Both the position numbers and the translations under genes were made by a program. A stretch of DNA of 64,000 nt, taken from Pandoraea communis (GTDB taxonomy: Bacteria > Pseudomonadota > Gammaproteobacteria > Burkholderiales > Burkholderiaceae). The notes under the pieces were generated by a model, which did no database searches, had not been told where the DNA came from, and worked only from the letters and a program-made list of their open reading frames with translations. The stretch spans positions 660,962 through 724,961 of the forward strand of contig NZ_CABPSJ010000004.1 of the NCBI RefSeq assembly GCF_902459745.1, written 5' to 3'. Shown here in pieces: positions 35,985 through 44,150 of the stretch. The stretch's first letter is position 1. The number at the start of each line of letters is the position of its first letter.

Positions 35985-36254
35985 ATGAAAAAGAACCTGT
36001 TGACTGCGGTCGCGCTCGTTGGCCTGACGATGGCGGCTGGCTCGGCATTTGCGGCAGATCAGAGCCAAACGGGTGGTGTGACCCGTGCCCATGTGCGCGC
36101 TGAGTTGCAAGCTGCGCGTGAACTTGGTCTTTCGCCGGTGACGGAATTCAATTTCCCGTACACCTACGAGCAGTCGGTTCAGTTGCAGAAGCTGACGGCA
36201 AAGATTGAAGCGCAAAACCAAGTCGACGCGCCGAAAGCGCCGTCCGCCAACTAA
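35985..36254 (+). CDS. DUF4148 family small periplasmic protein
   Basis: 89 aa. Clear Sec signal peptide (MKKNLLTAVALVGLTMAAGS then AFAADQ), leaving a ~65-residue mature protein with the DUF4148 core TRAHVRAELQAARELG and FNFPYTYEQSVQLQK. The family is common in Burkholderiales, usually in several copies per genome, with unknown function. Strong AAAGGAG ribosome site. Probably regulated through the palindrome upstream. Confidence 0.85.
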   Translation: MKKNLLTAVALVGLTMAAGSAFAADQSQTGGVTRAHVRAELQAARELGLSPVTEFNFPYTYEQSVQLQKLTAKIEAQNQVDAPKAPSAN

Positions 36255-36385
36255 ACGGCGCTCGGATAAGCGCTGAGATTATCGATAGCAGTTCCGGATT
36301 CGCCGACGGCCCGCCCGACTCACCATCAAGTCCTGTCCGCGCCGCGCGATTCCACTCACCGACGCCGATGTGCGTCACCTGCCAC

Positions 36386-36418
36386 AGCCCCGCACGAGGA
36401 TTCGTTCCCGACGGGGCT
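36386..36418 (+). terminator. Weak terminator-like hairpin
   Basis: AGCCCCG ... CGGGGCT arms seven bases long with a 19-base loop, followed by TGTGTGTTTC. It could end the DUF4148 transcript but lacks a clean T run. The surrounding 36255-36477 stretch shows no gene. Confidence 0.35.
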
Positions 36419-36477
36419 TGTGTGTTTCTGGAGGGGCGGCGTCAAGAAGACGCCACTTCCCCTCACATCTCAATCGG

Positions 36478-37992
36478 TCAATGGGTAGACAGTGCCGGTG
36501 AGGCGGGTGTGTCGCCACCTGCCGGCGTCGAACGGGATTGGGCCAGCGACGTCTTGTCGTTCGCCGCGCTCGATTGCCAGCCCCCGCCTAGTGCCAGGAA
36601 CAGATTGACCTGATCCATGGCAACCAGCGTTTCCGAGGCGGCCAGTGCTGCCTCGGCGTTGGCGTGGGTGCGTTCGGCGTCGAGGCTGGTCAGAAACGGC
36701 GCGCGACCAGCCTGATAGAGCTTGTGATTCTGCTCGGCAGCGGCGCGCGACTTGTCGCGAGCGTCGCGCAGGGCGTCGCCGCGTTGCAGCTCGCGAGTGT
36801 AAGCGGAGAGGGTCGTCTGCGTTTCCTGTAATGCCTTCAACACCACGCCATCGAAATGGGCGAGGGCGGCATCGGCGCCGGCTTCCATACCTTGGATATG
36901 GGCACGCACACCGTTGGTTGGCAGCGACCACGTAATCATCGGTCCCACGGTCCATTGCTCCGTGCGGCCTTGCCCGAAGTGTTCCAGCATCCCGCTCGCG
37001 CCGATCGAGGCGCCCAGGCGGATCGACGGATAGAGGTCGGCCGTGGCGACCCCGATCTTCGCCGTGGCCGACGCCAGTTCGCGCTCCGCCTGACGTACGT
37101 CGGGGCGGCGCTTGAGCAGCGCCGTGCCGTCGCCGACCGGCAGCGGGTGATTCAACTGAGGAATGCGGCGGCACTGTGAGGCGTTGGCGTCGAGCGTGCC
37201 GGGCACCTTGCCGAGCATCACCGCAAGCCGATAGGTTGCGGCTTCATGCTGCGCCTGGAAATGCGGCAGGGCGGCACGCAGTGTGTCGGCCTGCGCCTGA
37301 GCGCGCAGCAGATCGGTGGATTGATCGCGACCCGCGTCGACCAACTTGCGCGTTATCGCTACGCTCTTTTCCTGCAATTGCAATTGCTCGTCGGCGATGT
37401 CGTACTCTTGATTGGCCGCGCAGCTTTGCACATAGGCGCGCACCGTTTCGGCGGCCACACTCACGCGAGCGACATCCAGCGCTGCCTGACTGGCTTCGGC
37501 GGCGGCGAGTGCGGCTTCGTCCGCACGCGCCAGCTTGCCGAAAAAATCGATCTGGTAAGAGATGGACAGCGCCGCTGCGGCCAGATTGATCACGGGCAGC
37601 TTGTCTTCCTTCAGGAAACTCTCGCCGGAAAGCTGGGCGCGTCCTCCGTTAGCCTGCACGCCGCCCTGCGGAAAGTTCTCCGACTGGACTTCGTGATACA
37701 TCGCAATCGCACGCTGCACGTTGGCGAGCGCCACGCGAACGTCCGTGTTCGCGGCAAGCGCCTCTTTGACGAGCGCGTCGAGTTTCGGGTCGTCGTAGAG
37801 TTGCCACCAATCGTCGGGCACGGCGCCAATTGACACGGCGCGTTGTGTGGCGTTCGCGATGGGGCCGTTGGCCTCGTGCGAGCGCATCACCGAGTTTTCC
37901 GGCAGATGGTAGTCGGGGCCGACGGTCGTGCATCCCGCGACTAGCGCGGCGGCCGCCGCCACCGCACTCATCAGGCGTAATCGTGTACTCAC
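36478..37992 (-). CDS. Efflux outer-membrane factor, NodT-type lipoprotein
   Basis: 504-aa TolC-like channel with lipobox LVAGC (Cys21) and CTTVGPDYHLPE, two OEP domains, and the marker LLKRRPDVRQAERELASATA. Last gene of the marR-FUSC-DUF1656-hlyD-OMF operon; its start overlaps the adaptor stop by four bases. Provides the outer-membrane exit for the FUSC-type pump. The C-terminal ~30 residues are Ser/Ala/Pro-rich and variable. Confidence 0.92.
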   Translation of the reverse strand: MSTRLRLMSAVAAAAALVAGCTTVGPDYHLPENSVMRSHEANGPIANATQRAVSIGAVPDDWWQLYDDPKLDALVKEALAANTDVRVALANVQRAIAMYHEVQSENFPQGGVQANGGRAQLSGESFLKEDKLPVINLAAAALSISYQIDFFGKLARADEAALAAAEASQAALDVARVSVAAETVRAYVQSCAANQEYDIADEQLQLQEKSVAITRKLVDAGRDQSTDLLRAQAQADTLRAALPHFQAQHEAATYRLAVMLGKVPGTLDANASQCRRIPQLNHPLPVGDGTALLKRRPDVRQAERELASATAKIGVATADLYPSIRLGASIGASGMLEHFGQGRTEQWTVGPMITWSLPTNGVRAHIQGMEAGADAALAHFDGVVLKALQETQTTLSAYTRELQRGDALRDARDKSRAAAEQNHKLYQAGRAPFLTSLDAERTHANAEAALAASETLVAMDQVNLFLALGGGWQSSAANDKTSLAQSRSTPAGGDTPASPALSTH

Positions 37993-38951
37993 CGCCGGGC
38001 TCCTGCTCGGGCGCCGGTCTCGCGTGCGGCGGCCAGCGTCGTGGGCGCGGCATCCGCCTGTTTCGACTGACCGGCCGTGTCCTGCTGACTTTCCACGACG
38101 CTCACCGTCGCGGTGCGGCCGGCGACCAGGCGCATATCTTTGGGCACGTCGTCGAGCGCAATGCGCACCGGAATGCGCTGGGCAAGACGTACCCAGTTGA
38201 AGGTGGGGTTGATGTTGGGCAGCATCGATGCGCCGCTCGTGCGATCGCGGTCTTCGATCCCGGCGACGATACTCTGCACATGGCCGTGCAGGACATGTCG
38301 CTCGCCCATCAGGCGCACTTCGACTTTGTCGCCGATATGGATGCCGCGCATCTTGGTCTCTTCGAAGTAGCCTTCGACGTGCAGCGAGTTCGCATCGACC
38401 ATGGAGAGCACCGGGCGGCCGGTGATGACATAGTCGCCCACCCGAGGCAGACGGTCGTTCAGGTAGCCGTCGGCAGGGGCGAGAACGCGTGTGCGCTCGA
38501 GGTTGAGCTTCGCGAGTTGCACGGCCGTTTCGGCTTGCGCGACGGCCGCTTCGCCGGATTCGACCTTGGCCTGACCGGCCTCTACCACTTCCTTGGCGAC
38601 GACTTCCGTCAACTGATGGTTGCGGGCGTTTTCGCGGCGGGCCTGAGCGAGCGTGGCGCGCTGCGCGGCGACATTGGCTTCGGCCTGATGCAACGCAAGC
38701 GTGTAGCGGTCGCGGTCGATCACGAACAGCAGATCGCCGCGGTGCACCTGCTGGTTGTCCTTGACCTCGACGTCGGTGATGAGGCCGGAGACATCGGGCG
38801 CGACCTGCACGATGTCGGCGCGAATGCGCCCGTCACGTGTCCATGGCGCGACGGTGTAGTAGTCCCACAAGTGCAGCAGCACGAAGACCGCGACGCAAGA
38901 TACCGCAAGCGTCAGCACAACGGAGCCGAGAGAGCGAAGTTTCAGTTTCAT
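37989..38951 (-). CDS. HlyD/EmrA-type membrane fusion protein (AaeA-like)
   Basis: 320 aa. One N-terminal membrane anchor (VVLTLAVSCVAVFVLLHLWD), two lipoyl halves (IVQVAPDVSGLITDVEVKDN and RTRVLAPADGYLNDRLPRVG), a coiled-coil hairpin at about 90-150, and a C-terminal beta-barrel. The small size and the order FUSC, DUF1656, adaptor match the AaeAB aromatic carboxylic acid efflux system. Four-base overlaps with both neighbours indicate coupled translation. Confidence 0.9.
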   Translation of the reverse strand: MKLKLRSLGSVVLTLAVSCVAVFVLLHLWDYYTVAPWTRDGRIRADIVQVAPDVSGLITDVEVKDNQQVHRGDLLFVIDRDRYTLALHQAEANVAAQRATLAQARRENARNHQLTEVVAKEVVEAGQAKVESGEAAVAQAETAVQLAKLNLERTRVLAPADGYLNDRLPRVGDYVITGRPVLSMVDANSLHVEGYFEETKMRGIHIGDKVEVRLMGERHVLHGHVQSIVAGIEDRDRTSGASMLPNINPTFNWVRLAQRIPVRIALDDVPKDMRLVAGRTATVSVVESQQDTAGQSKQADAAPTTLAAARETGARAGARR

Positions 38952-39157
38952 GGTTGGCAGGCGCGCGCGATGGCGACGATGCCGCCCAGCGCGATGATGT
39001 ACACAGCAAGGTTGAATAACGAACGATGCCAGACGAGTTTGTAAAAGCCGATGCGCGCGAGCATGAAGCGCAGCGCGCCCGTCAGCACGAAAGCCACGAT
39101 CATCAGGGCCAGCAGCGTCGGCACGAATACGCCGTAGATATCGATCTCACCGCTCAT
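38948..39157 (-). CDS. DUF1656 small membrane protein (AaeX-like)
   Basis: 69-aa protein with two membrane helices (FVPTLLALMIVAFVLTGALR and LFNLAVYIIALGGIVAIARA). DUF1656 proteins almost always sit between a FUSC permease and its HlyD adaptor, as here, and correspond to AaeX of enterobacteria. Overlaps both neighbours by four bases. Role unproven, presumably a pump accessory. Confidence 0.9.
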   Translation of the reverse strand: MSGEIDIYGVFVPTLLALMIVAFVLTGALRFMLARIGFYKLVWHRSLFNLAVYIIALGGIVAIARACQP

Positions 39158-41163
39158 TGAACACTCACGGGGCGTGTGGCCGGGAACAACGCTACGTGGA
39201 TGTCCATGAGCGAAGCGCGCGCACTGCGCGAGGCCTGATCGCTATGGGCCACCAGCGAGCGCAGCGCGCCCAGCAGTTTGTCGTGCAGCGGGGTGCCGGG
39301 CTCGCTCACCTGTTCGTCGAGTCGCGCTCGATAAAAGCGCGCCACGTCGGTGAGCACGGCCTCGACGGCCTCGCGCTGCGATGGATTCAGATGTGGCAGC
39401 TCGCGCTGCAATGCCAGTGCCGAGAGTTCGACGCGCACTTCGGTAAAGCCGTCGCTCGACGTTTCGCTCTCGCTCGCGGCCAGACGCGGTACCAGTTGGC
39501 CGAGGCGGTCGAGCAGTCGCGCGCGCAGGCGGTCATGCTCGGCCACCGAGCGGCCGATGGCGTTCTTCGCAATGTCGCGCCAGCTCGCGTGAATCAGGCG
39601 GCGCATGGCCACTCGGGTGCCGAACGGCCTTGTTTGTAACGTCCAGATCAGAGCGAACAGCACGCCGGCCAGACCGGCGATATTGTTGTTGAAGAACGCC
39701 TGGAAGTCGGCGCTGTAGCCGCCCTGAATGCCGACAAAGCTTGCCGTATTGACCGCAACGGGCATGGCCACCATCGCAAAGCGAGGCTGCGGGATGAACG
39801 TGCCGACCAGCAGGTACGGCACGGCAAACATCGCTACGAGCAAACCGAAGTCATGCGCATTCGTCAGGATGAAGAACACATAGATGGCGGCGAGTACCAC
39901 GCACACGGCCGTCGCCCAGAAAAACGAGCGGATGAACGGTGCGGGCTCATCCGTTGCCGCGAAGAAGCAGCAGGCGACGGCGCAGAGCGAGACACCGGCG
40001 GCGCCGTCGTTCCAGCCGGTGTAGATCCACGCCATGCCCATGAGGAACGTGCACAGCGCGGCCGAAACGGTTGAGAACAAGAGCAGCCCGTGGTCGTAGT
40101 GGCGTGCGCCACCCAACTCCCAGTGCTGGAAAGCCGGCGTCCATTCATGGCCGCGGTTCTGATCGTCGAGCTGGCCGAAACGGCGTTGCAGCGACGCGCA
40201 GTCCTGCCAGAGTTGCACCAGCGAGCGCAGCCGGTCCTCGGTGGCGGCGACCAGCGCGCCATACCAGTCCGAGGCTTCTCCGGCCGATTGCGGCGGACTC
40301 AGCAAGTGAGCCGGGGCGGGCGACGGCGCGCCGCGCCGCAGCCATGCGACCACGTCCGCCATCTTCGCTTCGAGCGCTTCGGGCGCGCCGTTCGGGTGCT
40401 CGCGTAACGTATGCACGAGCGACGCCACCGTCGAGAGCACTGGCATCATCATGGTCATGCGCCCGCGTAACTCCCGCGCGTCGCGCACGCGCTCCGACGT
40501 GTCGGCATCGTACGAAAGCTGGCTGATCAACTGGTCCAGCGCCAGAATGTCGGCCGCCATACGGTGGCGGCTCATGTGGCGCGTTGTCTTGCCTTCCGGG
40601 TCGGCCGAGAGCATGTCGGCCGTCCAGCGCGCGGCGTCGGTGAGCCAGCGTGCCGAGCGGTCGTGCAACACCTTGGCCACGCTCGTGGGCAGGATTACGG
40701 CGCCGACCACGCTCGCGCAGACGATACCAAGAATGATCTCCTCGGCACGCGCCACCGCGATATCGAAGATGCCGTCGGGCGTACCGACCGCTGGCAAGGC
40801 GATCAGCGGCAGCGTGTACGACGCCAGCAGAAACACATAACTGCGTGGCGAACGGTGCAGCAGACAAATGTAGAGCAGGGTGCCGGTCCACAGCCCGACG
40901 GCCGCCATCAGCAGCACCGGGTAGTTGACGAGCGCGGGGACCAGGACAACGGACGCGCCCGCGCCGAGCAGCGTGCCGAGCACGCGATACAGCGCCTTGG
41001 AGCGTGTGGCGCCGGTGAGCGGGTGCGACACGATGTAGACCGTGGCCATCGCCCAGTACGGGCGCGGCAAGCCGATGGCCAGCGCGATGTAGAGCGCCAG
41101 CATCGAGGCGGCGAACGCCTTGATCGAGAAAATCCAGTCGCGTGAGGATGGCCAGTTGAGCAC
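39154..41163 (-). CDS. FUSC family transporter, AaeB-like aromatic acid exporter
   Basis: 669-aa inner-membrane protein with the FUSC architecture: about five to six helices at 10-170 (FAASMLALYIALAIGLPRPY), a soluble middle (~175-350), a second membrane block at ~355-500, and a cytoplasmic tail. Family length and order match AaeB, the p-hydroxybenzoate efflux pump. Starts three bases after the MarR stop. Likely exports aromatic or other weak acids when they build up, which fits the CoA-dependent acid catabolism nearby. Confidence 0.88.
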   Translation of the reverse strand: MLNWPSSRDWIFSIKAFAASMLALYIALAIGLPRPYWAMATVYIVSHPLTGATRSKALYRVLGTLLGAGASVVLVPALVNYPVLLMAAVGLWTGTLLYICLLHRSPRSYVFLLASYTLPLIALPAVGTPDGIFDIAVARAEEIILGIVCASVVGAVILPTSVAKVLHDRSARWLTDAARWTADMLSADPEGKTTRHMSRHRMAADILALDQLISQLSYDADTSERVRDARELRGRMTMMMPVLSTVASLVHTLREHPNGAPEALEAKMADVVAWLRRGAPSPAPAHLLSPPQSAGEASDWYGALVAATEDRLRSLVQLWQDCASLQRRFGQLDDQNRGHEWTPAFQHWELGGARHYDHGLLLFSTVSAALCTFLMGMAWIYTGWNDGAAGVSLCAVACCFFAATDEPAPFIRSFFWATAVCVVLAAIYVFFILTNAHDFGLLVAMFAVPYLLVGTFIPQPRFAMVAMPVAVNTASFVGIQGGYSADFQAFFNNNIAGLAGVLFALIWTLQTRPFGTRVAMRRLIHASWRDIAKNAIGRSVAEHDRLRARLLDRLGQLVPRLAASESETSSDGFTEVRVELSALALQRELPHLNPSQREAVEAVLTDVARFYRARLDEQVSEPGTPLHDKLLGALRSLVAHSDQASRSARASLMDIHVALFPATRPVSVQ

Positions 41164-41166
41164 GGT

Positions 41167-41640
41167 CTACTTCTTCGGGGGCTCCATCTCGAGCACGCCC
41201 ACATCGGGGCTCGCTACGCTGGAAATGGCTTCGAACACGCGCAACACCGCTTCGAAATCCTCGCGCGGAATGTTTGCGAAAACTTTCGCGCGCAACTGGC
41301 TGAGTTCGATTTCGAGCTTCTCGGCGAGCGCTTCGCCGGCCTGCGTGAGCCGCAACGCATTGGCGCGGCGGTCGCTGGCGTCGACTTCACGCAGCACGAG
41401 TCCGGCTGCGCACAACTGATCGAGCAAGCGCACCAGAGACGCGCCTTCGAGCCCGACGTATTCGGCAAGCTCGACCTGACGCACTCCCTGACCAAGACGG
41501 CGGATGAACAGCAATGGGCCGGCGCTCGCCGCGGAAATTCCATATTCGACGATCGCGCCCTGCGAAATCTGACGCCATTGCTTGCCCGCCAGCAGCAGAT
41601 GGCTGGTAAAGACGAAGCGGAGCGATTCTAACGAGGTCAT
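41167..41640 (-). CDS. MarR-family repressor of the FUSC efflux operon
   Basis: 157 aa with the MarR winged helix (VELAEYVGLEGASLVRLLDQ, LVLREVDASDRRANALRLTQ) between N- and C-terminal dimerisation helices. First gene of the efflux operon. A TATAAT -10 element at 41649-41654 (reverse strand) lies so close to the ATG that the transcript would have almost no leader. A palindrome at 41657-41683 overlaps the promoter, so it very probably represses its own operon and is released by the exported acid. Confidence 0.9.
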   Translation of the reverse strand: MTSLESLRFVFTSHLLLAGKQWRQISQGAIVEYGISAASAGPLLFIRRLGQGVRQVELAEYVGLEGASLVRLLDQLCAAGLVLREVDASDRRANALRLTQAGEALAEKLEIELSQLRAKVFANIPREDFEAVLRVFEAISSVASPDVGVLEMEPPKK

Positions 41641-41656
41641 GGTGAAAGATTATATG

Positions 41657-41683
41657 TTAACTAATAATTAGGATGCTAGTTAA
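41657..41683. promoter_or_regulatory. MarR operator overlapping the efflux operon promoter
   Basis: Perfect arms TTAACTA / TAGTTAA around 13 bases that include a second pair of TAAT-like half sites. It is adjacent to the TATAAT at 41649-41654 and covers the -35 region, the usual place for MarR repression. Confidence 0.65.
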
Positions 41684-41835
41684 TGGCTTATTGCATCGGG
41701 CGGTGAGATTTGCTGGGAGGCAAGCCCGGCAAGGGCTTGCGGGTCATTCATGGTCGCGGCCGGAGACGCTGCGCCGAACGCTTTTCGTCAGTTGCGCTTG
41801 TTTTATTTTTTGTCGGACGCCATACGACCTGACTT

Positions 41836-42372
41836 TCAGGTGCGTGAGGCATCTGCCTTGGCGGTGTCTGTCGTTTCGCTCTCCGATCCGGAGATCTCGT
41901 CAATCTGCTTCATGTTCTCGAGCAGCTTGAGCAGGTAGTGCAGGGTGTGGGTGATATCCCCCGTCGAGAACTCGTCCAGCGCCCGTTCGTAATAGTCGTG
42001 AATGCGCGGCACGGCCTCACGGTGCCAGACATGGTGACCGTGCTCGGTCATCGTGATGCGGCGTGAGCGCCGGTCGCGTCCGTCAGGTGTGCTGACGATG
42101 TGGCCGTCGCGTTCCATGCGGCTGATCAGGCCGGACAGGTTCTGGCGGCTCACCATCAGATAGCGGGCCAGATCGCCCACGCTCATGCCGTCGGGGACTT
42201 CCGGCCGGGACAGTGCCCCCAGCACGGCCCACTGTTGCGTCGTCAGACCAAGACTCTCCACCGCTCTCGTGCCGGTTTTGTGCAACATATTTGCGCATTG
42301 GTAAAGCCGGAAAAACAACCGGTTAGCCAACTCCATACGCGTAATTTCTGTATTTTTCTTAGGGTTTTCCAT
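41836..42372 (-). CDS. MarR-family regulator, probable BadR-like control of the ring-cleavage operon
   Basis: 178 aa. MarR core with LTTQQWAVLGALS, LARYLMVSRQNLSGLISRME and the wing STPDGRDRRSRRITMTEHG. The start at 42372 (MENPKKNTEI) removes a non-MarR-like N-terminal extension to 42432. Divergent from badH and sharing its control gap, which holds a 20-bp palindrome on the badH promoter. In Rhodopseudomonas palustris the cyclohexanecarboxylate genes are repressed by the MarR protein BadR; position and context make this a functional counterpart, with a CoA ester as likely effector. Confidence 0.85.
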   Translation of the reverse strand: MENPKKNTEITRMELANRLFFRLYQCANMLHKTGTRAVESLGLTTQQWAVLGALSRPEVPDGMSVGDLARYLMVSRQNLSGLISRMERDGHIVSTPDGRDRRSRRITMTEHGHHVWHREAVPRIHDYYERALDEFSTGDITHTLHYLLKLLENMKQIDEISGSESETTDTAKADASRT

Positions 42373-42396
42373 GTCGATAACTCCGCATTTGCATGC

Positions 42397-42444
42397 TTGC
42401 GCATCGCCGATCTCGTGTCTAGTATACGTCAATATGTTGACGTA
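42397..42444 (+). promoter_or_regulatory. badH operon promoter with overlapping MarR operator
   Basis: Promoter TTGCGC (42397-42402), 17 bases, TAGTAT (42420-42425). The palindrome TACGTCAATATGTTGACGTA (42425-42444) has perfect 8-base arms and starts on the last base of the -10 element, covering the transcription start. A bound MarR dimer would block initiation. Confidence 0.7.
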
Positions 42445-42517
42445 ATTTGATCGGCGGGCGGGTCTCTTGCGAGGTCAGCAAGGATACCGCGCCCGCCAGC
42501 GACTCTGGAGGCAGGAC

Positions 42518-43285
42518 ATGCAGCGGTTCGAAGGCAAGACCGTCATTGTGACGGGTGGCGGGGGCGGGATCGGCGGGGCAACATGCCATCGGTTGGGAGG
42601 CGAGGGGGCGGCCGTGGCCGTGTTCGATCGCGACTTGGCAGCGGCACAGCGTGTCGCCGGGGAAATTGTCGAAGCGGGGGGGCAAGCGCAAGCGTTTGCG
42701 TGCGACATCACCGTGCGCGAGCAGGTCGACTCGGCGGTCGCCGCCGTCTCGCACGCGTTCGGTCCGGTGAGCGTGCTTGTCAATAACGCCGGCTGGGACA
42801 TCTTCAAGCCCTTTACCAAGACGGCGCCTGCCGAGTGGGAACGGCTGATTGCCATCAACCTGGTTGGCGCGTTGCACATGCATCACGCGGTGTTACCCGA
42901 GATGGTGGCGCGGCGCAGCGGGCGGATCGTCAACATCGCGTCCGACGCCGCGCGGGTCGGCTCCTCCGGCGAGGCAGTCTATGCAGCCTGTAAAGGCGGA
43001 ATCGTGGCGTTCTCGAAAACGATCGCCCGCGAACATGCGCGCCACGGCATCACTGTGAACGTGGTGTGTCCGGGGCCGACCGACACGGCGCTGTTTGCCG
43101 ACTACAAGGAAGGCGCAGGCAACCCCGAGAAGCTGGTTGAGGCATTCACGAAGGCGATTCCGTTGGGCCGCATCGGCCAGGCGAGCGATCTGCCCGGCGC
43201 GATTGCTTTCTTCGCCAGCGACGACGCTGCGTTCGTCACCGGTCAGGTGCTGAGCGTGTCGGGCGGACTCACGATGAACGGCTGA
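42518..43285 (+). CDS. badH: 2-hydroxycyclohexanecarboxyl-CoA dehydrogenase (SDR family)
   Basis: 255-aa short-chain dehydrogenase. Cofactor motif TGGGGGIGGA, NNAG, catalytic Ser in NIASDAARVGSSGEAVYAAC and Y-x3-K as YAACK, then the C-terminal GQVLSVSGGLTMNG. Together with BadI next door this fits the NAD-dependent oxidation of 2-hydroxy- to 2-ketocyclohexanecarboxyl-CoA. The start at 42518 follows CTGGAGGCAGG. First gene of the ring-cleavage operon. SDR sequence alone would not fix the substrate; the assignment leans on the BadI neighbour. Confidence 0.8.
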   Translation: MQRFEGKTVIVTGGGGGIGGATCHRLGGEGAAVAVFDRDLAAAQRVAGEIVEAGGQAQAFACDITVREQVDSAVAAVSHAFGPVSVLVNNAGWDIFKPFTKTAPAEWERLIAINLVGALHMHHAVLPEMVARRSGRIVNIASDAARVGSSGEAVYAACKGGIVAFSKTIAREHARHGITVNVVCPGPTDTALFADYKEGAGNPEKLVEAFTKAIPLGRIGQASDLPGAIAFFASDDAAFVTGQVLSVSGGLTMNG

Positions 43286-43352
43286 CGTTTCCCCATCACG
43301 ACGATGCCGCACACGGCCGAACGTCAAGCGGCCGGCGGCGAGGATCAAGACA

Positions 43353-44135
43353 ATGAACTACGAAGACATTCTGTATGAAGTGCGTAACGGCGCGGCGTGG
43401 ATCACGATCAACCGCCCGGACAAGATGAATGCGTTTCGCGGGCGCACCTGCGACGAACTGATTCACGCGATCAACAAAGCGGGTTACGACAGGGAGATCG
43501 GCAGCATCGTGCTCGCCGGTGCGGGCGAGAAAGCGTTCTGCACGGGCGGCGACCAGTCGGCGCATGAAGGGCAGTACGACGGACGCGGCACCATCGGTTT
43601 GCCGATGGAGGAACTGCACAACGCGATTCGCGACGTCCCCAAACCGGTCATCGCTCGTGTGCAGGGATATGCGATTGGTGGCGGCAACGTCATCTGCACC
43701 TTATGCGACTTTACGATCGCGTCGGAAAAGGCGGTATTCGGCCAGGTCGGGCCGAAGGTCGGCTCGGTCGATCCCGGCTTCGGCACCGCGTTTCTGGCGC
43801 GCGTGGTCGGCGAGAAGAAGGCTCGCGAAATCTGGTACCTGTGCCGTCGCTATACGGCGGGCGAGGCGCTGACGATGGGGCTGGTGAACACGGTCGTGCC
43901 CCACGAGCAGCTCGATGCCGAAGTGCAGAAATGGTGCGACGAGATCATGGAGCGCAGCCCGACGGCGATCGCCATCGCGAAGCGCTCGTTCAACATGGAC
44001 ACCGCACAGCAGGCAGGCATCGCCGGCATGGGCATGTACGCGCTCAAGCTCTATTACGAGACGGAAGAATCGCGCGAGGGTGTGCGCGCGTTTCAGGAAA
44101 AGCGCAAGCCCGACTTCCGCAAGTACGCCAAATAA
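43353..44135 (+). CDS. badI: 2-ketocyclohexanecarboxyl-CoA hydrolase (ring-cleaving, crotonase family)
   Basis: 260-aa crotonase-fold enzyme that hydrolytically opens the ring of 2-ketocyclohexanecarboxyl-CoA to pimeloyl-CoA. It matches what I recall of R. palustris BadI very closely through its length: INRPDKMNAFRGRTCDELI, CTGGDQSAHEGQYDGRGT, PKPVIARVQGYAIGGGN, FGQVGPKVGSVDPGFGTAFL and SFNMDTAQQAGIAGMGMYAL, ending KPDFRKYAK. This degree of match makes it the anchor for naming the operon. Ribosome site GAGG before ATG 43353. Confidence 0.92.
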   Translation: MNYEDILYEVRNGAAWITINRPDKMNAFRGRTCDELIHAINKAGYDREIGSIVLAGAGEKAFCTGGDQSAHEGQYDGRGTIGLPMEELHNAIRDVPKPVIARVQGYAIGGGNVICTLCDFTIASEKAVFGQVGPKVGSVDPGFGTAFLARVVGEKKAREIWYLCRRYTAGEALTMGLVNTVVPHEQLDAEVQKWCDEIMERSPTAIAIAKRSFNMDTAQQAGIAGMGMYALKLYYETEESREGVRAFQEKRKPDFRKYAK

Positions 44136-44150
44136 GCGAGGAACACCGCG

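Noticed and set aside
41720-41740. Perfect hairpin GCAAGCCC / GGGCTTGC between the two MarR genes
   Set aside because: No T tract on either strand and no symmetry with the MarR operators; not called as terminator or operator.
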